Shown here: positions 48,601 through 59,400 of the stretch, piece by piece
How the letters are laid out: the number at the start of each line of letters is the position of its first letter
How positions within the stretch are numbered: position 1 is the first letter of the stretch
Origin: Phytophthora colocasiae
Taxonomy: Eukaryota; Oomycota; Peronosporomycetes; Peronosporales; Peronosporaceae
Direction: 5' to 3'
DNA: 64,000 nt
Assembly: GCA_018806915.1 (NCBI GenBank)
Contig: JAGKQI010000103.1
Span: 62,001-126,000 of the forward strand
Notes under the pieces: model-generated
What the model saw: the letters and a program-made list of their open reading frames with translations, nothing else
Databases searched by the model: none
Told to the model about the DNA's origin: nothing
Program-made: the position numbers and the translations under genes

Positions 48601-49868
48601 CTATCCATGATCTTTCGTAGATCTGGTCGCTTCTTCAGTTCTGCGAACTCCACCTCACGTAGTTCATATAGGACCGATGCATAGATCGCATAATCCTCGA
48701 TGAACCGACTATAGTAATTCAAACTTCCAAGGAACGATTGCATGGATCGGAGTGATCCAGGGAATGGTAGATCCGTCAGAGACTTCAGGTCCTTCGGGTT
48801 TGCCTCCAATCCATCGATCGACACTTTGTGTCCGAGATATTCCACCTTATCCATGCCCCAGAAGCTCTTTGCCACACTGATCGAGAGATTCCACTTATCG
48901 CAGGCCTCCAATAGGCCTTCCACCCGATCGCACATTTGATCCCATGATCCAGCCGTGATCAAGATATCGTCGATGTATGATCTCCGACCTAGCACCGACG
49001 GACGACCGGGATCTTCCGGGATCCCTGATTCGAACACATCCGCAGAGCCTTCCACATCTCCGGACTGGGAGATCTTCAGAAATCCATATAGGGCATTGTC
49101 CACAAGGCGTTGATAGATCTGAGGAGCGTTCTTCAGCCCGAACGGCATGCGATTCCACTCGAAAAGGCCAAATGGAGTGATGAAAGCCGAGATCGCGCGA
49201 GCTCGATCGGTCATTGATACGACCCAGAATCCACTCGCCATGTCTAATGAACAATACCACAGAACCTTGTCAAGATCTTCTAACAGGTCATTGATCAAAG
49301 GCATCGGGTAGATCATCAGCCTTGTGAGACCGTTCACCAGCCGATAATCGATACATAGTCGGATGTCTACACCGTTCTTCTTGATGATCACCACGATCGG
49401 AGATGCCCATGGCGATGTCGATGGCCGAATGATCTTGGCAGCTAGGAGTCCTTTGATAAGATCCGATACTTTCTCGCGAAACTGTGGCGCCACCTTTCGG
49501 ACTCGTTGTGCGATCGGCTTTGCATCACCCACGTCGATATCGCATATAACACCCTTGGCCGCTGGAGGAAGTGCGTTTCCCTTTCCGATCAGGAGATGTC
49601 GCTTCTTCCAAATAACCTGTCGAAGTTTCTCGATCTCCTCCGGGGTAGCCGATCCCGGATTCCCTACTTGCAGATCTTCAATCCTGACTTCTTCGGTGGT
49701 GGAGATCTGGATCTCTGGTACTACTGCGAGATTATCGGCTAGATCTTCGGTCGAAAAATCACCACTTTCGTGTAAGTGGGTCTGATCAGCGTTCTCGATC
49801 CCTTCAGGAGATGTCGGATCCGGTTCATCCGTTGATTGATCACGCAGCCTATCGTCCTTGGCTGTCAA
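45678..49868 (-). CDS. Pol of element B: RT, two RNase H, integrase, chromodomain
   Basis: 1396 codons are open from TTG 49868. RT about residues 100-340 with SYIDDIL (Asp300, Asp301). RNase H 1 about 500-625, with TRHSTL where TDH is expected, so one catalytic Asp is Arg581. RNase H 2 about 665-795 with all four acidic residues (Asp672 in FDGS, Glu713 in EAEY, Asp737 in GDSN, Asp787 in SADS). Integrase zinc finger His/His/Cys980/Cys983, and core Asp1012, Asp1072, Glu1108 (DD35E). A C-terminal chromodomain ends the protein (LVHWVGYDEPTWVDEADL). Upstream, one in-frame TGA (49911-49913) separates it from the protease linker. The enzyme set is complete and may be active. Confidence 0.93.
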   Translation of the reverse strand: MTAKDDRLRDQSTDEPDPTSPEGIENADQTHLHESGDFSTEDLADNLAVVPEIQISTTEEVRIEDLQVGNPGSATPEEIEKLRQVIWKKRHLLIGKGNALPPAAKGVICDIDVGDAKPIAQRVRKVAPQFREKVSDLIKGLLAAKIIRPSTSPWASPIVVIIKKNGVDIRLCIDYRLVNGLTRLMIYPMPLINDLLEDLDKVLWYCSLDMASGFWVVSMTDRARAISAFITPFGLFEWNRMPFGLKNAPQIYQRLVDNALYGFLKISQSGDVEGSADVFESGIPEDPGRPSVLGRRSYIDDILITAGSWDQMCDRVEGLLEACDKWNLSISVAKSFWGMDKVEYLGHKVSIDGLEANPKDLKSLTDLPFPGSLRSMQSFLGSLNYYSRFIEDYAIYASVLYELREVEFAELKKRPDLRKIMDSMDLITQDPVALKSDRDRSLDIPTQRSDSTTDPDLGAMSSPCSSEIGTNLGLKTGDERWGRAYRAITALKTKIASTPILRHFDTTKLPVVIVYASDWAISAALMQEHDQIYHPVAFASRTLKTNELNYNVAEKEVLALLRILDLHYTLLVGRRIKVLTRHSTLAWLFKSAGLQGRLGQWSALLSPWTLEITKCTKGEDEILGAIAANITPRSEIDEALIAIAPRKEPKRRIQMPIPTVYPHEELWVISFDGSARVKRGGGAFSAIVWSLPEWKVIKARSDYAESLTVNEAEYRGLLLGLGMIAQLERRRLVVCGDSNLVIRQVRGEIDCKAPGLTLLKQKVLDHLRNWGDHELVHVKRDWNGSADSLASAALQRGSGIEVHDETDRCDLITLNRLNEVLIPRVEDRSVQVSAVATRAARVRPGAAVLREELIREMRVDRIRRAQDEEVWIAGLKKYLAGQIADLTRAESGSYAKIASEYEVDEQDLLFYCPPGPRSRGDRDRLMRLVVPETLQQDVLHHYHTTLEGGHQGIGRTYQRIRDHFHWRGLYRSVQRYVGECVDCETGKGRPTIRGESPGNLQATYPFQIIAMDHIPSLPRSNKGNTELLIWVDLFTGYVIAKASSSRSAQTVAESYEECVFRRFGASEMIRHDREPGFMSDFFRSFNKILGQRQRATMAYRPQANGTAERMVQTATRAIKMYVQDLDQKDWDEYAERLTFAINTAHDRVRGDTPHYLVHGWDPRSTLEATIPIGSTRRHDRDPRRWRYRVQRYYQQSREQVNARLREAIADRADRHNEDVDPHQIEAGSRVWLYLDRVKEGYARKLAHLWHGPFRVAEKLNEFTIKLEIAGSDYHIFPVVHVSKLKLVRNFPDRPRVELTVDEADRLDFDEILLPEDSWVPDLDADEYEVERISDMRSGKRTRYGRIYREFLVHWVGYDEPTWVDEADLNCGAILSAFLRDHANRNRFGVMQSHEEV

Positions 49869-49910
49869 GATCGGGGTGTCTTTAACCCTGGGACGGCATC
49901 GGCGTCGGAT

Positions 49911-51363
49911 TCATGTTTGATCTCGATTTGAAAATCTGGTTTTTCTGTTTTTCCTCGATCTCTTCTTCGCATGTCCGATCTGTCCGATCTGGGGCCTGAT
50001 CTGGCAAGCTCTCATTCGTCTCAGTCTCACCGCCCCAGCTTCGCCACTCGGGGTCTTGTCGGAACTGATCGTGATCGGTGGGGTATCCATGGGATCCGGT
50101 TGGGGATCGATGAATGCGACCTTGACTTCGGCTGTATCGGTTGGTGATCGCGGTTCCGGTGTCGATATTGGTGCAGGATCAGGGTCGGTCCTGGTTGCCC
50201 CACCTCGGCGGAGTATGGATCGCGGCGTAACGTAGGTCGGCCGTTCGACCGACGGTAAGGGGATCTCCACGGATTCCTGAGGTTCTGGTCTTGCGTCCAC
50301 AGTCGCTTCTAGAGCTAGATTCTGCCACTCCATGTAACGTCGGGATCCGATCGACACAAACCCGGGAATCGAGGCACTTTTCCTGATCAAGTACCATTCC
50401 AACATGTAATCTGTGATCCAGTCGTAAAATCTTCTCGCTCAAATTCGTGATCACTAAGTACCGAGTTCGGCCGGGTCCATTCACCACTGTAGGTACCCAT
50501 TGGTCGCCTCTGGTCACCCACAATTTTTCTGTCGCCGATAATTTCACTCTCGATGCGATCTCTTCAGATCCCCCAACTGGGATATGTAGATCTTCCTCCA
50601 ATTTTACCGATCTTACCTTCTCCCCGTATAATCTCTTGCGACCACTAAGTGGGATCCCCACTTCATTAGGTAAGCACATCGATCCCTTCGCCAGATCCAT
50701 CCGGACTCCAGCCGGGATCATGAAATCCATACCCAGGATCGCATCTTGCCCGGATAGATCCCCGATCCAAATATCGAAAAAGTAGACCAAGTATCCCGCA
50801 AGCGTGATCTTGACCCTCGTTCTTCCCTCGGTGGTGTACACATTATCACCGATCCCAACACACTCCTGTCTCTGACTAGTGTCAAAGTGGCACCCAAACT
50901 TACGAGCAAAGGCGGTATCCAAGATGGATACCTCGGCGCCAGTGTCCAGGAGCAAGATCGCTCTTTCGTGATTGATCTTGCCTGAGATCTTGGCTTGGCG
51001 GAACCATTTTCCGGGTGCGTGGTATTTCCAATACCCCCTGGACTCTCCTTCCTTGAGATCCAGAGCCACTTCCGCACCAGATCGAGAGAACTCATCGATC
51101 CGAGGAAGACTCGCGATCTTAGCAGTATACGAATGCAACTTACATGTATTACCGCGCAGATCCGAATTCTCCCTATCTTGATCTCTCGATTTCTTGTTCA
51201 CATATGCATAGATGCAGTACTCAGAACGCTCGGCTCGTACCGGTTTCCAAACCGGCGAGCGTCCTAGTTTAACATCTTCTCCACCTTCTCGGGGAACAAT
51301 CCGGCATGTCGGGTCGGGTCGTACCACTTGCGGATCTGGTTGTAGAATTCTTCCATGGGGCAT
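49911..51363 (-). pseudogene. Protease region of element B
   Basis: From 51363 the frame (-1 to gag) gives AYVNKKSRDQDREN, the protease motif ILLLDTGAEVSILDTAFARK (Asp-Thr-Gly) and DAILGMDFMIPAGVRMDL. After GMVLDQEKCL it loses phase by an indel near 50400, and the sequence continues in the frame 50405-49914 (PGFVSIGSRRYMEWQNLA), ending at TGA 49911. It matches the protease ORF of element A over its length. Confidence 0.88.
51224..51273 (-). promoter_or_regulatory. Candidate -1 frameshift signal, element B
   Basis: On the minus strand: GTTAAAC (51273-51267), TAG stop, then outer stem GGACGCTCG with CGAGCGTTC and inner stem CCGGTTT with AAACCGG around a GG loop. Compared with element A the inner stem changes a G-U pair to U-A and the outer stem changes A-U to G-U, so pairing is kept. 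Confidence 0.8.
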
Positions 51364-53589
51364 TCTCCAGCTTCATGGATCTCCCACAACCACGGCAGGT
51401 ATACAGACAGCGATCCGTTGGGTGACCCTCTTCCCGCACTTTTCACAAGTTAGACGTCTCCAGCAGTCCAGATCCGTATGCTTCCGCGATCCACAGTGTG
51501 AACAGCGACCTCGATCGTGGTCTGACGTACCCCTGCGATCCGCGATCCGGCCTCGATCTTGCGCGTTCACCTGCGATCGCGACTGATCCTGTTGGTGGGG
51601 AACGCCCCCAGTGCCGATCTGCTTGTCTTCCGACGCGGCAAGATATATCCTCCGGAGATCGCCTTCAGAATCGGATCCGTCCGATCCGGATACTTCCTCT
51701 GATTCCGAGCTCGGATCTTGGGCTTGGATCGCCCGTACCACCGCTCGGGTGGGTGCCGCCGGGCACTGGCCGGTGCCTTTGTCTGTACTTCGATCCGAAC
51801 GCAGATTTACGTTGTCTGCTTTTCGCCCGTTCCCGGGCACGAAGTACCTCCTCCAGTTCATCGACGTCGCTCAGTCGGAGTAGGGTCAGCCGATCAGCTA
51901 ACTCCGGATCTCCCAATGTCTCGATGTAGTGGTCTACATGTTCCCGGCGGGCCTTAGGGCTCCCATCCTTGATCTTCAGTCTAGCACGTAAAGCCGCCAC
52001 GTTGAGCCGGTAGAGGTAATCAAGGGGAGTTTCTTCCGATTGCTTGCGAGCGTGATAGTATTGCCACGCGACCGACATACCCAACCCACAATACTGGGTC
52101 TGGAAACTGTCCAGCAGATCCGCCCACTTGGTTTTCGTCGTTCGACTGAGCTGCCTGTACCAGTTCTTTGCCGGTCCCACCATCAGATCTGCGAACGTGA
52201 GGCATTTTTCTTCTTCCGTAGCCTGATCACGCTGGAACGCTGACTTGACCTTACTGATCCAGGCCCGAGCGCGATCTTCGTCCAGATCTTTACCCGCAAA
52301 ATCTTTCAGATCTGAGATTGCTGAGATCCGGACCCGCTGGATCATCGACGATCCTCCTTGACCGATCGCCGCGGATGCGATCGCTGCTCGGCTCGACATC
52401 TGTCCACCGGAACTTGGTATGCCCATATCGTCCGGATCGTATTCCCATGCATCCGGATCCGAGGCCGTAACGGACTCCATTTCAACATCCAACTCCCCTT
52501 TGATCGGCGATCGGGGTGTCGCAAGATTCCGTTCTTTTAAGAAACGATCCATCGCCATTTGAAAGTAGTCGTCCAGCTTGTTGCTCGATCCCATGGAATT
52601 AGTCGTCGGCGCGGTCTGGTCTGTCCGGGTCCGGCGATTTTCTTGCTGATCAGGTGTCTTAGCCTCCAGTTTTGTGGCCATCGATCGTGTATCTTGTTTC
52701 TTCATACGCGATTTCACAAATTTGGCACCGGAGGGGCCTAACGACATGCGTTGCAGCCTTCTCGGGCTGTCGGAATCTGGTTCCGAGGTCGCTGACGCGT
52801 AGCATGACGATCCAGTCTGATAACCTAGATCGGGCGTCAGTGGGCGTTCGCCGACCAAGACTTTGAGAGAGTTGAATAGGTCATGGGTTGCATACTGAAT
52901 CGCTTCCAGTTCCAGGTCAAATAGAGAGTTTGGGTCGAATTCTCCAGCCACTAAACCAGCCTCTTGGAGCAGATCAAGTAGAATCTTCACCGCGTTCAGG
53001 CGGTCCGAGCTAGTCCGGGGTTTCGACACTGGGCCGGTGAGGTTACCGATCTGGCGGACTTGTATGATCGTAAGAACGGGGTCGTTAAGCAAGGTCTCGC
53101 TTAGCATCTTCCTGTAATAGGCCTGCTCGATCGCGTCCTTGGTAATCGTCGATCCCGGGCTGATCATGTCTTCTGGCTCTGAGTCTGGAGCTTTCAATTT
53201 CGTCCGGGTGCTCTTGATCTTCTTTTTCTTGGTCGATCTTGAGGCAACAGTGGACTTGGTGAGCAGATTAGGTTTCAGCTTTGCTGATTCCTTATCGCTC
53301 GTGTGCGGATCTCGATTCTCATCGAGATCCGCGGTGGCCCTCGAAGGGGCCTTGGGAGGAATTCGAGGTTTTTCTTCAAGATCTGGATTGCGATCCAGGT
53401 CTGCCTCGTGCCTGTCAGTAGAGATCCTCCCAGAACTCTGCTGATCTGTGGATCTTTCCGTTTTCAGTGGTGCCTCCGCCGATCCAACATTCGTAGGCAC
53501 TTCTTCCCTTGTTCTTCCTTAATCTTGACATCTTCTTGGGACTCACGGTGATATCCGAAGTCACCAGAAGATCCGGGCACGCGCACCAT
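51264..53589 (-). pseudogene. Gag of element B, three frameshifts
   Basis: ATG 53589 follows the LTR and starts MVRVPGSSGDFGYHRESQ as in element A. A one-base loss near 53515 shifts it into the frame 53500-51665, which carries the Gag core (RARAWISKVKSAFQRDQ, FADLMVGPAKNWYRQLSR). A second shift near 51850 moves to the knuckle-containing frame (CSHCGSRKHTDLDC, CEKCGKR). A third near 51425 restores the end (MEEFYNQIRKWYDPTRH, then EKMLN and TAG). The protein cannot be made in one piece. Confidence 0.9.
53571..53588 (-). promoter_or_regulatory. Primer-binding site of element B
   Basis: The same 18-mer as in element A (TGGTGCGCGTGCCCGGAT on the minus strand), one base inside the LTR border and within gag codons 1-7. 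Confidence 0.8.
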
Positions 53590-54968
53590 TGTGGTGGAGC
53601 GGATCTGGCCAAAATCTGGTTGAGGCCGATCGCGATCGCCACTTGCGCCCAGACACCGACTAACGGAGGGGTCCCCGATGATCCGTGATCTTGCTGCGTG
53701 TAGTGTTCACCTTGTGTACCCGTCGGTAGGCGGGTTACGCTCTTCCAGGTGACTTCTGAAGATGTCTTGGGACGAGAAGAATGTCTTGGGTGACGTAGGG
53801 GGGTGAGATAGCGTGGGAATACTTCACTCTACCTCGGAGGGGTTGATCCGGGTCACAGGCGAGTTCTCGAGCCTTGATCCGGTCACCTGGTCTTCGATCC
53901 AGGTCTTCCAAAGGTCCAATGTTGGGGATCTGATCCCTTCCTTTACGATGCTTGCCGCTTCCTATAGCGGGTGTCTTGATGGGTTGAGAGTCGACGAGAT
54001 CGTCAGGCCAAGCAGCCAATTCCTTCCGATCCGTAGTTCGCACGTAAAGGATAGATCACTAGATAGGGTAAAACTGGCCAATGTATTATCCAGAATTAAC
54101 CTCTATGCTAGATCTCTTCTCCTTACCTTCTTGATGCCGGGGGGCCAATGTAATTTCCAGTTCCGGTCTTGAACGAAGGCACTTGTGATGTCCAGAGCAA
54201 ATTCGATTCTGTTTATGGTTATTCCTATGTCTACTAGCCCCATCCTCATCTGCTATCCTACGATTACCTGACATCCGGCTACACAGCTGCCCTTCCGATC
54301 TTCGATCTTGATCTCACCTAACCCCTGATCGCGATCTCGATCTGCCGATCTGGCGATCAGCCGATCTGGCGATCTGGCGATCTGGCGATCTGGCGATCAG
54401 GCGATCTGGCGATCAGCTGATCAGCCGATCTCGATCAACCATCTCGGTCATCGATCTTGGTCCACCGTCTTGAACAATGATCCCGATCAGCAGCCTTCAT
54501 ACTTGATCTCGCGTGCCTGCGTCGTCGACATTCCAGGTCTTGAGCTTCCCAGACTTGATCACCACTCCCCACGCGACTAACACTGCCATCAGGTCCCCTC
54601 GGCAGCATCTCACGGTTATGTTGTCACCGGCCCACCATAGATCACACCGATCCCGACCCTCTGCCGCCTTGATCTCCTTCTCATGCGACCTCAGGCAAGG
54701 CGCCCTTTTCTCCTCCGACCCTGAGCCGCCACGCGGGACCGCACGACGGGTTCTCCAATCACTTAGTCTCACTTGACCAAGACGCCATCCATTCATCGCT
54801 GGCGAGATCCAGACAAACATCGATCTGGATCCATTCGTCAGCCGTCGTTCGCGCAATCTGGGGTCATCAACTGACATCTTGCTTCGCCAGAGGCCCCTGT
54901 CGCTTGATCCGACTCTCTTAGGGCCTGACGTTGCCTTTTCTCGGATTTCTTATTCGCGCTTCACCACA
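53590..54968 (-). repeat. 5' LTR of element B
   Basis: 1379 bp, 37 bp longer than the left copy because of extra GATC modules at 54340-54420. There are a few single-base and short homopolymer differences elsewhere. The ends are TGTGGTG and CACCACA on the plus strand. Confidence 0.95.
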
Positions 54969-55007
54969 GTAACTAAAACATACATTATAGCATAAATGTA
55001 AACTTAC

Positions 55008-55101
55008 CATCAGCTCTGATGGTAAGAACTGCAGTGAGTCTACCAGAGTTTTTCTGGGTGTGCTTCACTTTCGCAGAGCCTCGACGTCCCTTAATGGCCC
55101 A
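55008..55101 (-). pseudogene. pogo-like transposase, end of exon 3
   Basis: Minus strand: WAIKGRRGSAKVKHTQK and RLTAVLTIRADG, ending at the donor GGTAAGTTTAC (55007). The intron continues into element B and ends at the acceptor 41617. The upstream part of the exon lies beyond element C, at 62668-62848. Confidence 0.88.
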
Positions 55102-55510
55102 TGCAGCGGGGCTGCGTAGGTGTGCACGGCACAGAGGAAGTTTAGTTGACTCGTAGAGTCCTGCTTGCAAGGCACTAGCCTTCGGTTCTATACAAGAACC
55201 AAGTAGTCCACTAAATACGGGACTCACAGAGTCAGTGTCCCTATAACAAAGGACTAACACTAACTATGTAAAATGCAAAACTGATTTTATTGACTTTATT
55301 GTCCTAATCCTAAATGTAACGGATTTAGTATCTAACATACTAAATCCTAATCAAAATGCAACGTGAGGCTCTGAGGCCATCTACGTATCTACTCGTGTGT
55401 GCCACACCATTATGTACCCACATAAATGTATCATGAGTGTCACACACTATTATGTACATCCACGTGTGTCACACACCAACGAGAAACATTCGTGTAACAT
55501 CCCCGTTACA
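55102..55510 (-). repeat. 3' LTR of element C
   Basis: 409 bp, TGCAGCGGGG...CCCCGTTACA on the plus strand (TGTAACGGGG...CCGCTGCA in element sense). It contains tandem copies of a motif with CACACYATTATGTAC (about 55404 and 55444). Confidence 0.95.
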
Positions 55511-56421
55511 CTCTCCCCCACCAAGACTCCGGATACCGTATCCGGAAAGTGTAAACACACGACGCGATTATCGGCCGATGGCCACGGCACCTTGCCTTGC
55601 GCGGACGGCGCTGTCTCTCGTGCGTGTTACACGCCTCCGTACGCGATGCCACTTGGTACACATTTGGGCCCAATGCTTACCAAGCATAGGAGCCTACTGG
55701 CTCGAGTCAAGGGGCTCTACGGGCATGGAAAGAAGGCCACAGGTGGCGTATCTATGATACTACTGGATCAGTGATCCACAGGGCAAGCCTTCCAAGCTAC
55801 CAACGGTTCCACGAACCCCACAGCAGTGGGGCCCACTCGCTTCACAGTTAATGTGACCCTCGGATGAGCACTGTGTGCAGGGCTTGATGCCCAAGTTGTC
55901 CTTGAAGCAGGCGCAAGCGCCACTATGTGTCACAGACACTGTGTCTTGTGAATACACGTGCTCAGCACAGTCGTAGACACGACAACGAGCACCAGACAGC
56001 TAAGCTGTCGCTCAGGAGGAGCTTACCTACCTCCTACTGCTATGCAGCATGCGGGGTCCAATGCATTGGCATCCCTGGCATCCACAGTGCCTCATGACAT
56101 AGTCATACCCATTGATCGCTTCTAGCGTCAGGTGATCGGATAGAATCCGTTTCCATCACCACTTGTCACTTATACAGAACGTCATTAAGACGGTTGTTCA
56201 TCACGAACCATCTTCGCTTCATGATCGCGAAGCTCCGGGCCATAGGCCAGTGTTGTTAAAGGGTCATAGACCCTTGAAACACGCGCGCGAGGCGCATGTA
56301 GCTCTACTGCACTTGCAGTTTGAGCATTCGATGCCATGTCGACGGCACCGACGTGCTCGCTGCAAGTATTGCAGCTACGGGTCAGAGCCTGAGCTCAGCA
56401 ACGACCCTGTGGACTCCCACC
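55511..56421 (-). other. Noncoding 3' internal region of element C
   Basis: About 910 bp between the pol stop and the 3' LTR. CTCTCCCCCACC at 55511-55522 is the polypurine tract (purine-rich on the minus strand). Several frames of 60-120 codons are open on both strands, with no recognisable protein. Confidence 0.7.
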
Positions 56422-59400
56422 TTAGTGGGAGGTGCTTGGCACCCGGCGACTCCGTCGCACCCCCATCGGGCGGTCTGACACCGGGTGTGCCCGATCATAC
56501 GCGTCAACGACGTCGGGGCAATCCTGCCGTAGTGGCACCTCAAACTCCCACGAGTTCTGTGAGTGAGGGTAACCTCGCCACTTCACCAGATACTGGTTGT
56601 GACCTTGGCGACGACGCCGCGCCATCAGGCGATCCACGTGATAGTGAAGCTCACCTTGCTCATCGAGCAGAGCAGGAGGAGGACGAGCGGTCGATGGGTT
56701 CTCGCGCTGCGAGTGTAGACGCGCTGCATTGCTTGCAGACCCGCGTCGGCTCGGTGAAGGAGCACGACCACCACGTCGGTCATCCGACCCATCGCTTAGC
56801 GACTGGTCTCGAGGAGACCTAGAGTCGCGGGGACCGGTCTGAGTCGCCTCTGGTGCTGCATCAGCGGGTCTATGACCTCGAGCATCACGTTGCTCCGGAT
56901 TGACAAGACCTGTTGGTTCGGATGCAACCACCTGTGGCTCTGCCACCTGCTGCCGTGCAGCCTTCGTCCGACTCGGCGCCAGCTCCTCAGAACTCACAAG
57001 AGCAGGGTCCCGATATGGCTTAAGCAAGCCCACGTAGAACACAGGATGTGTTCGCATACGCTTTGGCAAGTCAAGCGTGTATGCCAGGCCCTTCTTGGCC
57101 ACGACCGTGAACGGTCCAATGAAGCGCGGCCGCAACTTCGTCTTGAAGACGGCTGACACTGCGTGTGTAGGCAGGTTCTTAGCGTTTAATAAAACGTGGT
57201 CACCGACCTTGAACTCCCACATGTTGCTTCTGCCTTTGACATCAGCTTGTTCCTTTTGAACATCTTGGCTTTCAGCCATTGCGTCACGCACACGGCGTAA
57301 GACGCTAAGCCTCATCGAGAGGAAGTCATCGACTTGCTTGCGAACAGCAAGGGGGCTGACATCAGCAAGCTCGGAGTCGAGCGACGGCACAGCCTCTCCC
57401 CCACCAAGCCCAAGGCTACCGCGTGGCGGAGTGAGCGGGACGCGCGGATGCGCAAGGCCGTTCACGTAGAACGGGGTGAAGCCTGTCGAGGCATGCACCG
57501 CGTTGTTCATTGAGAACTCAACGAGAGGGAGCATAGCGCTCCAACGCTTCGGCGTTTCAGCGCATACGCTGCGGAGGATGTCCTCCAGGACGCGGTTCAC
57601 GCGTTCAGTCTGACCGTCGGTCTGCGGATGATCCGCCGTGGACATGTCCAGTCGAGTGCCAAGCACTTTGAAGACGGACGTCCAGAAGTGACCCGTGAAA
57701 CGGGGGTCTCGATCCGAGACAATAGTCTCTGGCAGCCCATGCTGGCGGAAGACCCGATCGATAAAGATCGTCGCTGTACCAGCGCCATCGACGGTGTCCG
57801 GCACAGCCGCTAGGTGAGCCATCTTGCTCAGACGGTCAACAAAGACCACAACGCCCGTGTTGCCTGCCGTATCCTTCGGCAGGCCAAACACGAAGTCCAT
57901 ACTCATGGACTGCCAACACCCAGAGGGTACAGGCAAGCTCGCCAAAGGCGCTGCCGCATGCGGCGAGGGTTTAACCCGCTGACACGTCTCGCACGTGTGC
58001 ACATATGTGCTGACCCACTTGTACATCTTCGGCCACCAGTACATGGAGCTCACCGAGCCGTAGGTCTTCTCGCGACCGAGGTGGCCGCTTGTGGGCGTGT
58101 CGTGGGCCTCATAGAGGATGCGATACTTCAGGTCCTCATCGTGAGGAACCACCACACGTGGTGGGTCATCCTGACCCGTGCTGAAGTACAGCAGACCGCC
58201 TTCCAGGCTATAGCGTTGGAGTCTCGCCTTTAGGCGTCGTGACAGAGTCACATTTGAGTCCTTAAACTCATCGCTCCCTAGAGCTTGAAGCAGCGCGACA
58301 CAAGAGTCGTCCTGAGCGTACGCTGCTCGAACCATGTCCGTCACGGACGACGTCACCGAGGTGACATGAGATAGCTCATAGTCCGGGCGACGTGATAACG
58401 CGTCAGCGAGGACGTTCTGCCTGCCAGGCTTGTACTTCACCTCGAAGTTATACTCCGCAAAGAAGGAGAGCCATCGGGCCATCCTCTGCGAGAGGTGAGG
58501 CGACTGCGTCGCTGTGCGTACTGACGCATGATCCGTGTAGATCACAAACGGCTTGGAGCCGAGCAGGTGAACCCTGAATTTGACGAGAGCGTACTTCATC
58601 GCAAGTAGCTCCTTGTCATGAACTGGATAGTTCTTCTCAGCAGCCTTGAGCTGCCGAGACTCAAACGCAATGACGCGTTCGCGCCCGTCGGCGTCCGTTT
58701 GTAGCAAAGCACTGCCGATGGCAAAGTCCGAGGCGTCACAGACGACGATGAACGGACGATCGGGGTCTGGCAACGCCAGTATCGGTGCCTGAAGCAGGCT
58801 ATCCTTGATACGAGTGAACGCACTCTCGTGCTCAGCACGCCATACCCATTCGGCATCCTTCTTAAGGAGATCCGACAGTGGCCGAGCCAACTCAGCGTAG
58901 TTCTCGCTGTACTTGTGCAAGTAGTTGGCCGCCCAGCCACTTACGCAAGTCCTTCTGGTTCAAGGGAACCGGCCAGTCCACAATGGCCTTGACCTTTGCT
59001 GGATCAGCACGAAGGCCATGCTTCCCAATGAAGCACCCTAGGAAAGGGATTTCTTCCGCGCCAAAGACGCACTTGTCCGCGTTGGCGTACAACTTGTTGG
59101 TGCGCATGCACTCGAGCACTGCTCTCACGTGTTCCACGTGTACCTCGACATCAGTCTTCCCGTGCTCAGCACGACTGTGGACGAACACATCGTCAAAGTA
59201 CGTCTGTGCGAATGCCCGTAGGGGCCTGGAACAACTGCGTCACTAGACGATTGAACGTTGCAGGCGCATTCGACAGCCCTTGGGGCATGACGAGCCACTC
59301 CCAGAGCATACCGCTCGGGGTGCTCACCGCTGTAAGCGGAATATCACTGGCTCGCATGAGCAGCTGATAGTAGCCATCGACTAAGTCGAGCGCACTGTAC

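Larger units (their letters stand above)
41636..54972 (-). mobile_element. Ty3/gypsy element B, chromodomain type, relative of A
   Basis: 13.3 kb on the minus strand with LTRs 41640-42981 and 53590-54968 (TGTGGTG...CACCACA) and the 4-bp duplication GTAA (41636-41639 and 54969-54972). It has the same order, PBS and gag start, frameshift signal, dual RNase H and chromodomain as element A, and an antisense coiled-coil region at the pol-3' LTR side. Pol is open, while gag, protease and the antisense gene are broken: the opposite pattern to A. GATC is strongly over-represented. It sits in an intron of the pogo-like transposase. Confidence 0.95.

Noticed and set aside
56163..56822. 219-codon plus-strand frame within element C
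   Set aside because: Lies opposite the integrase/chromodomain frame of pol; a shadow of GC-rich coding sequence.
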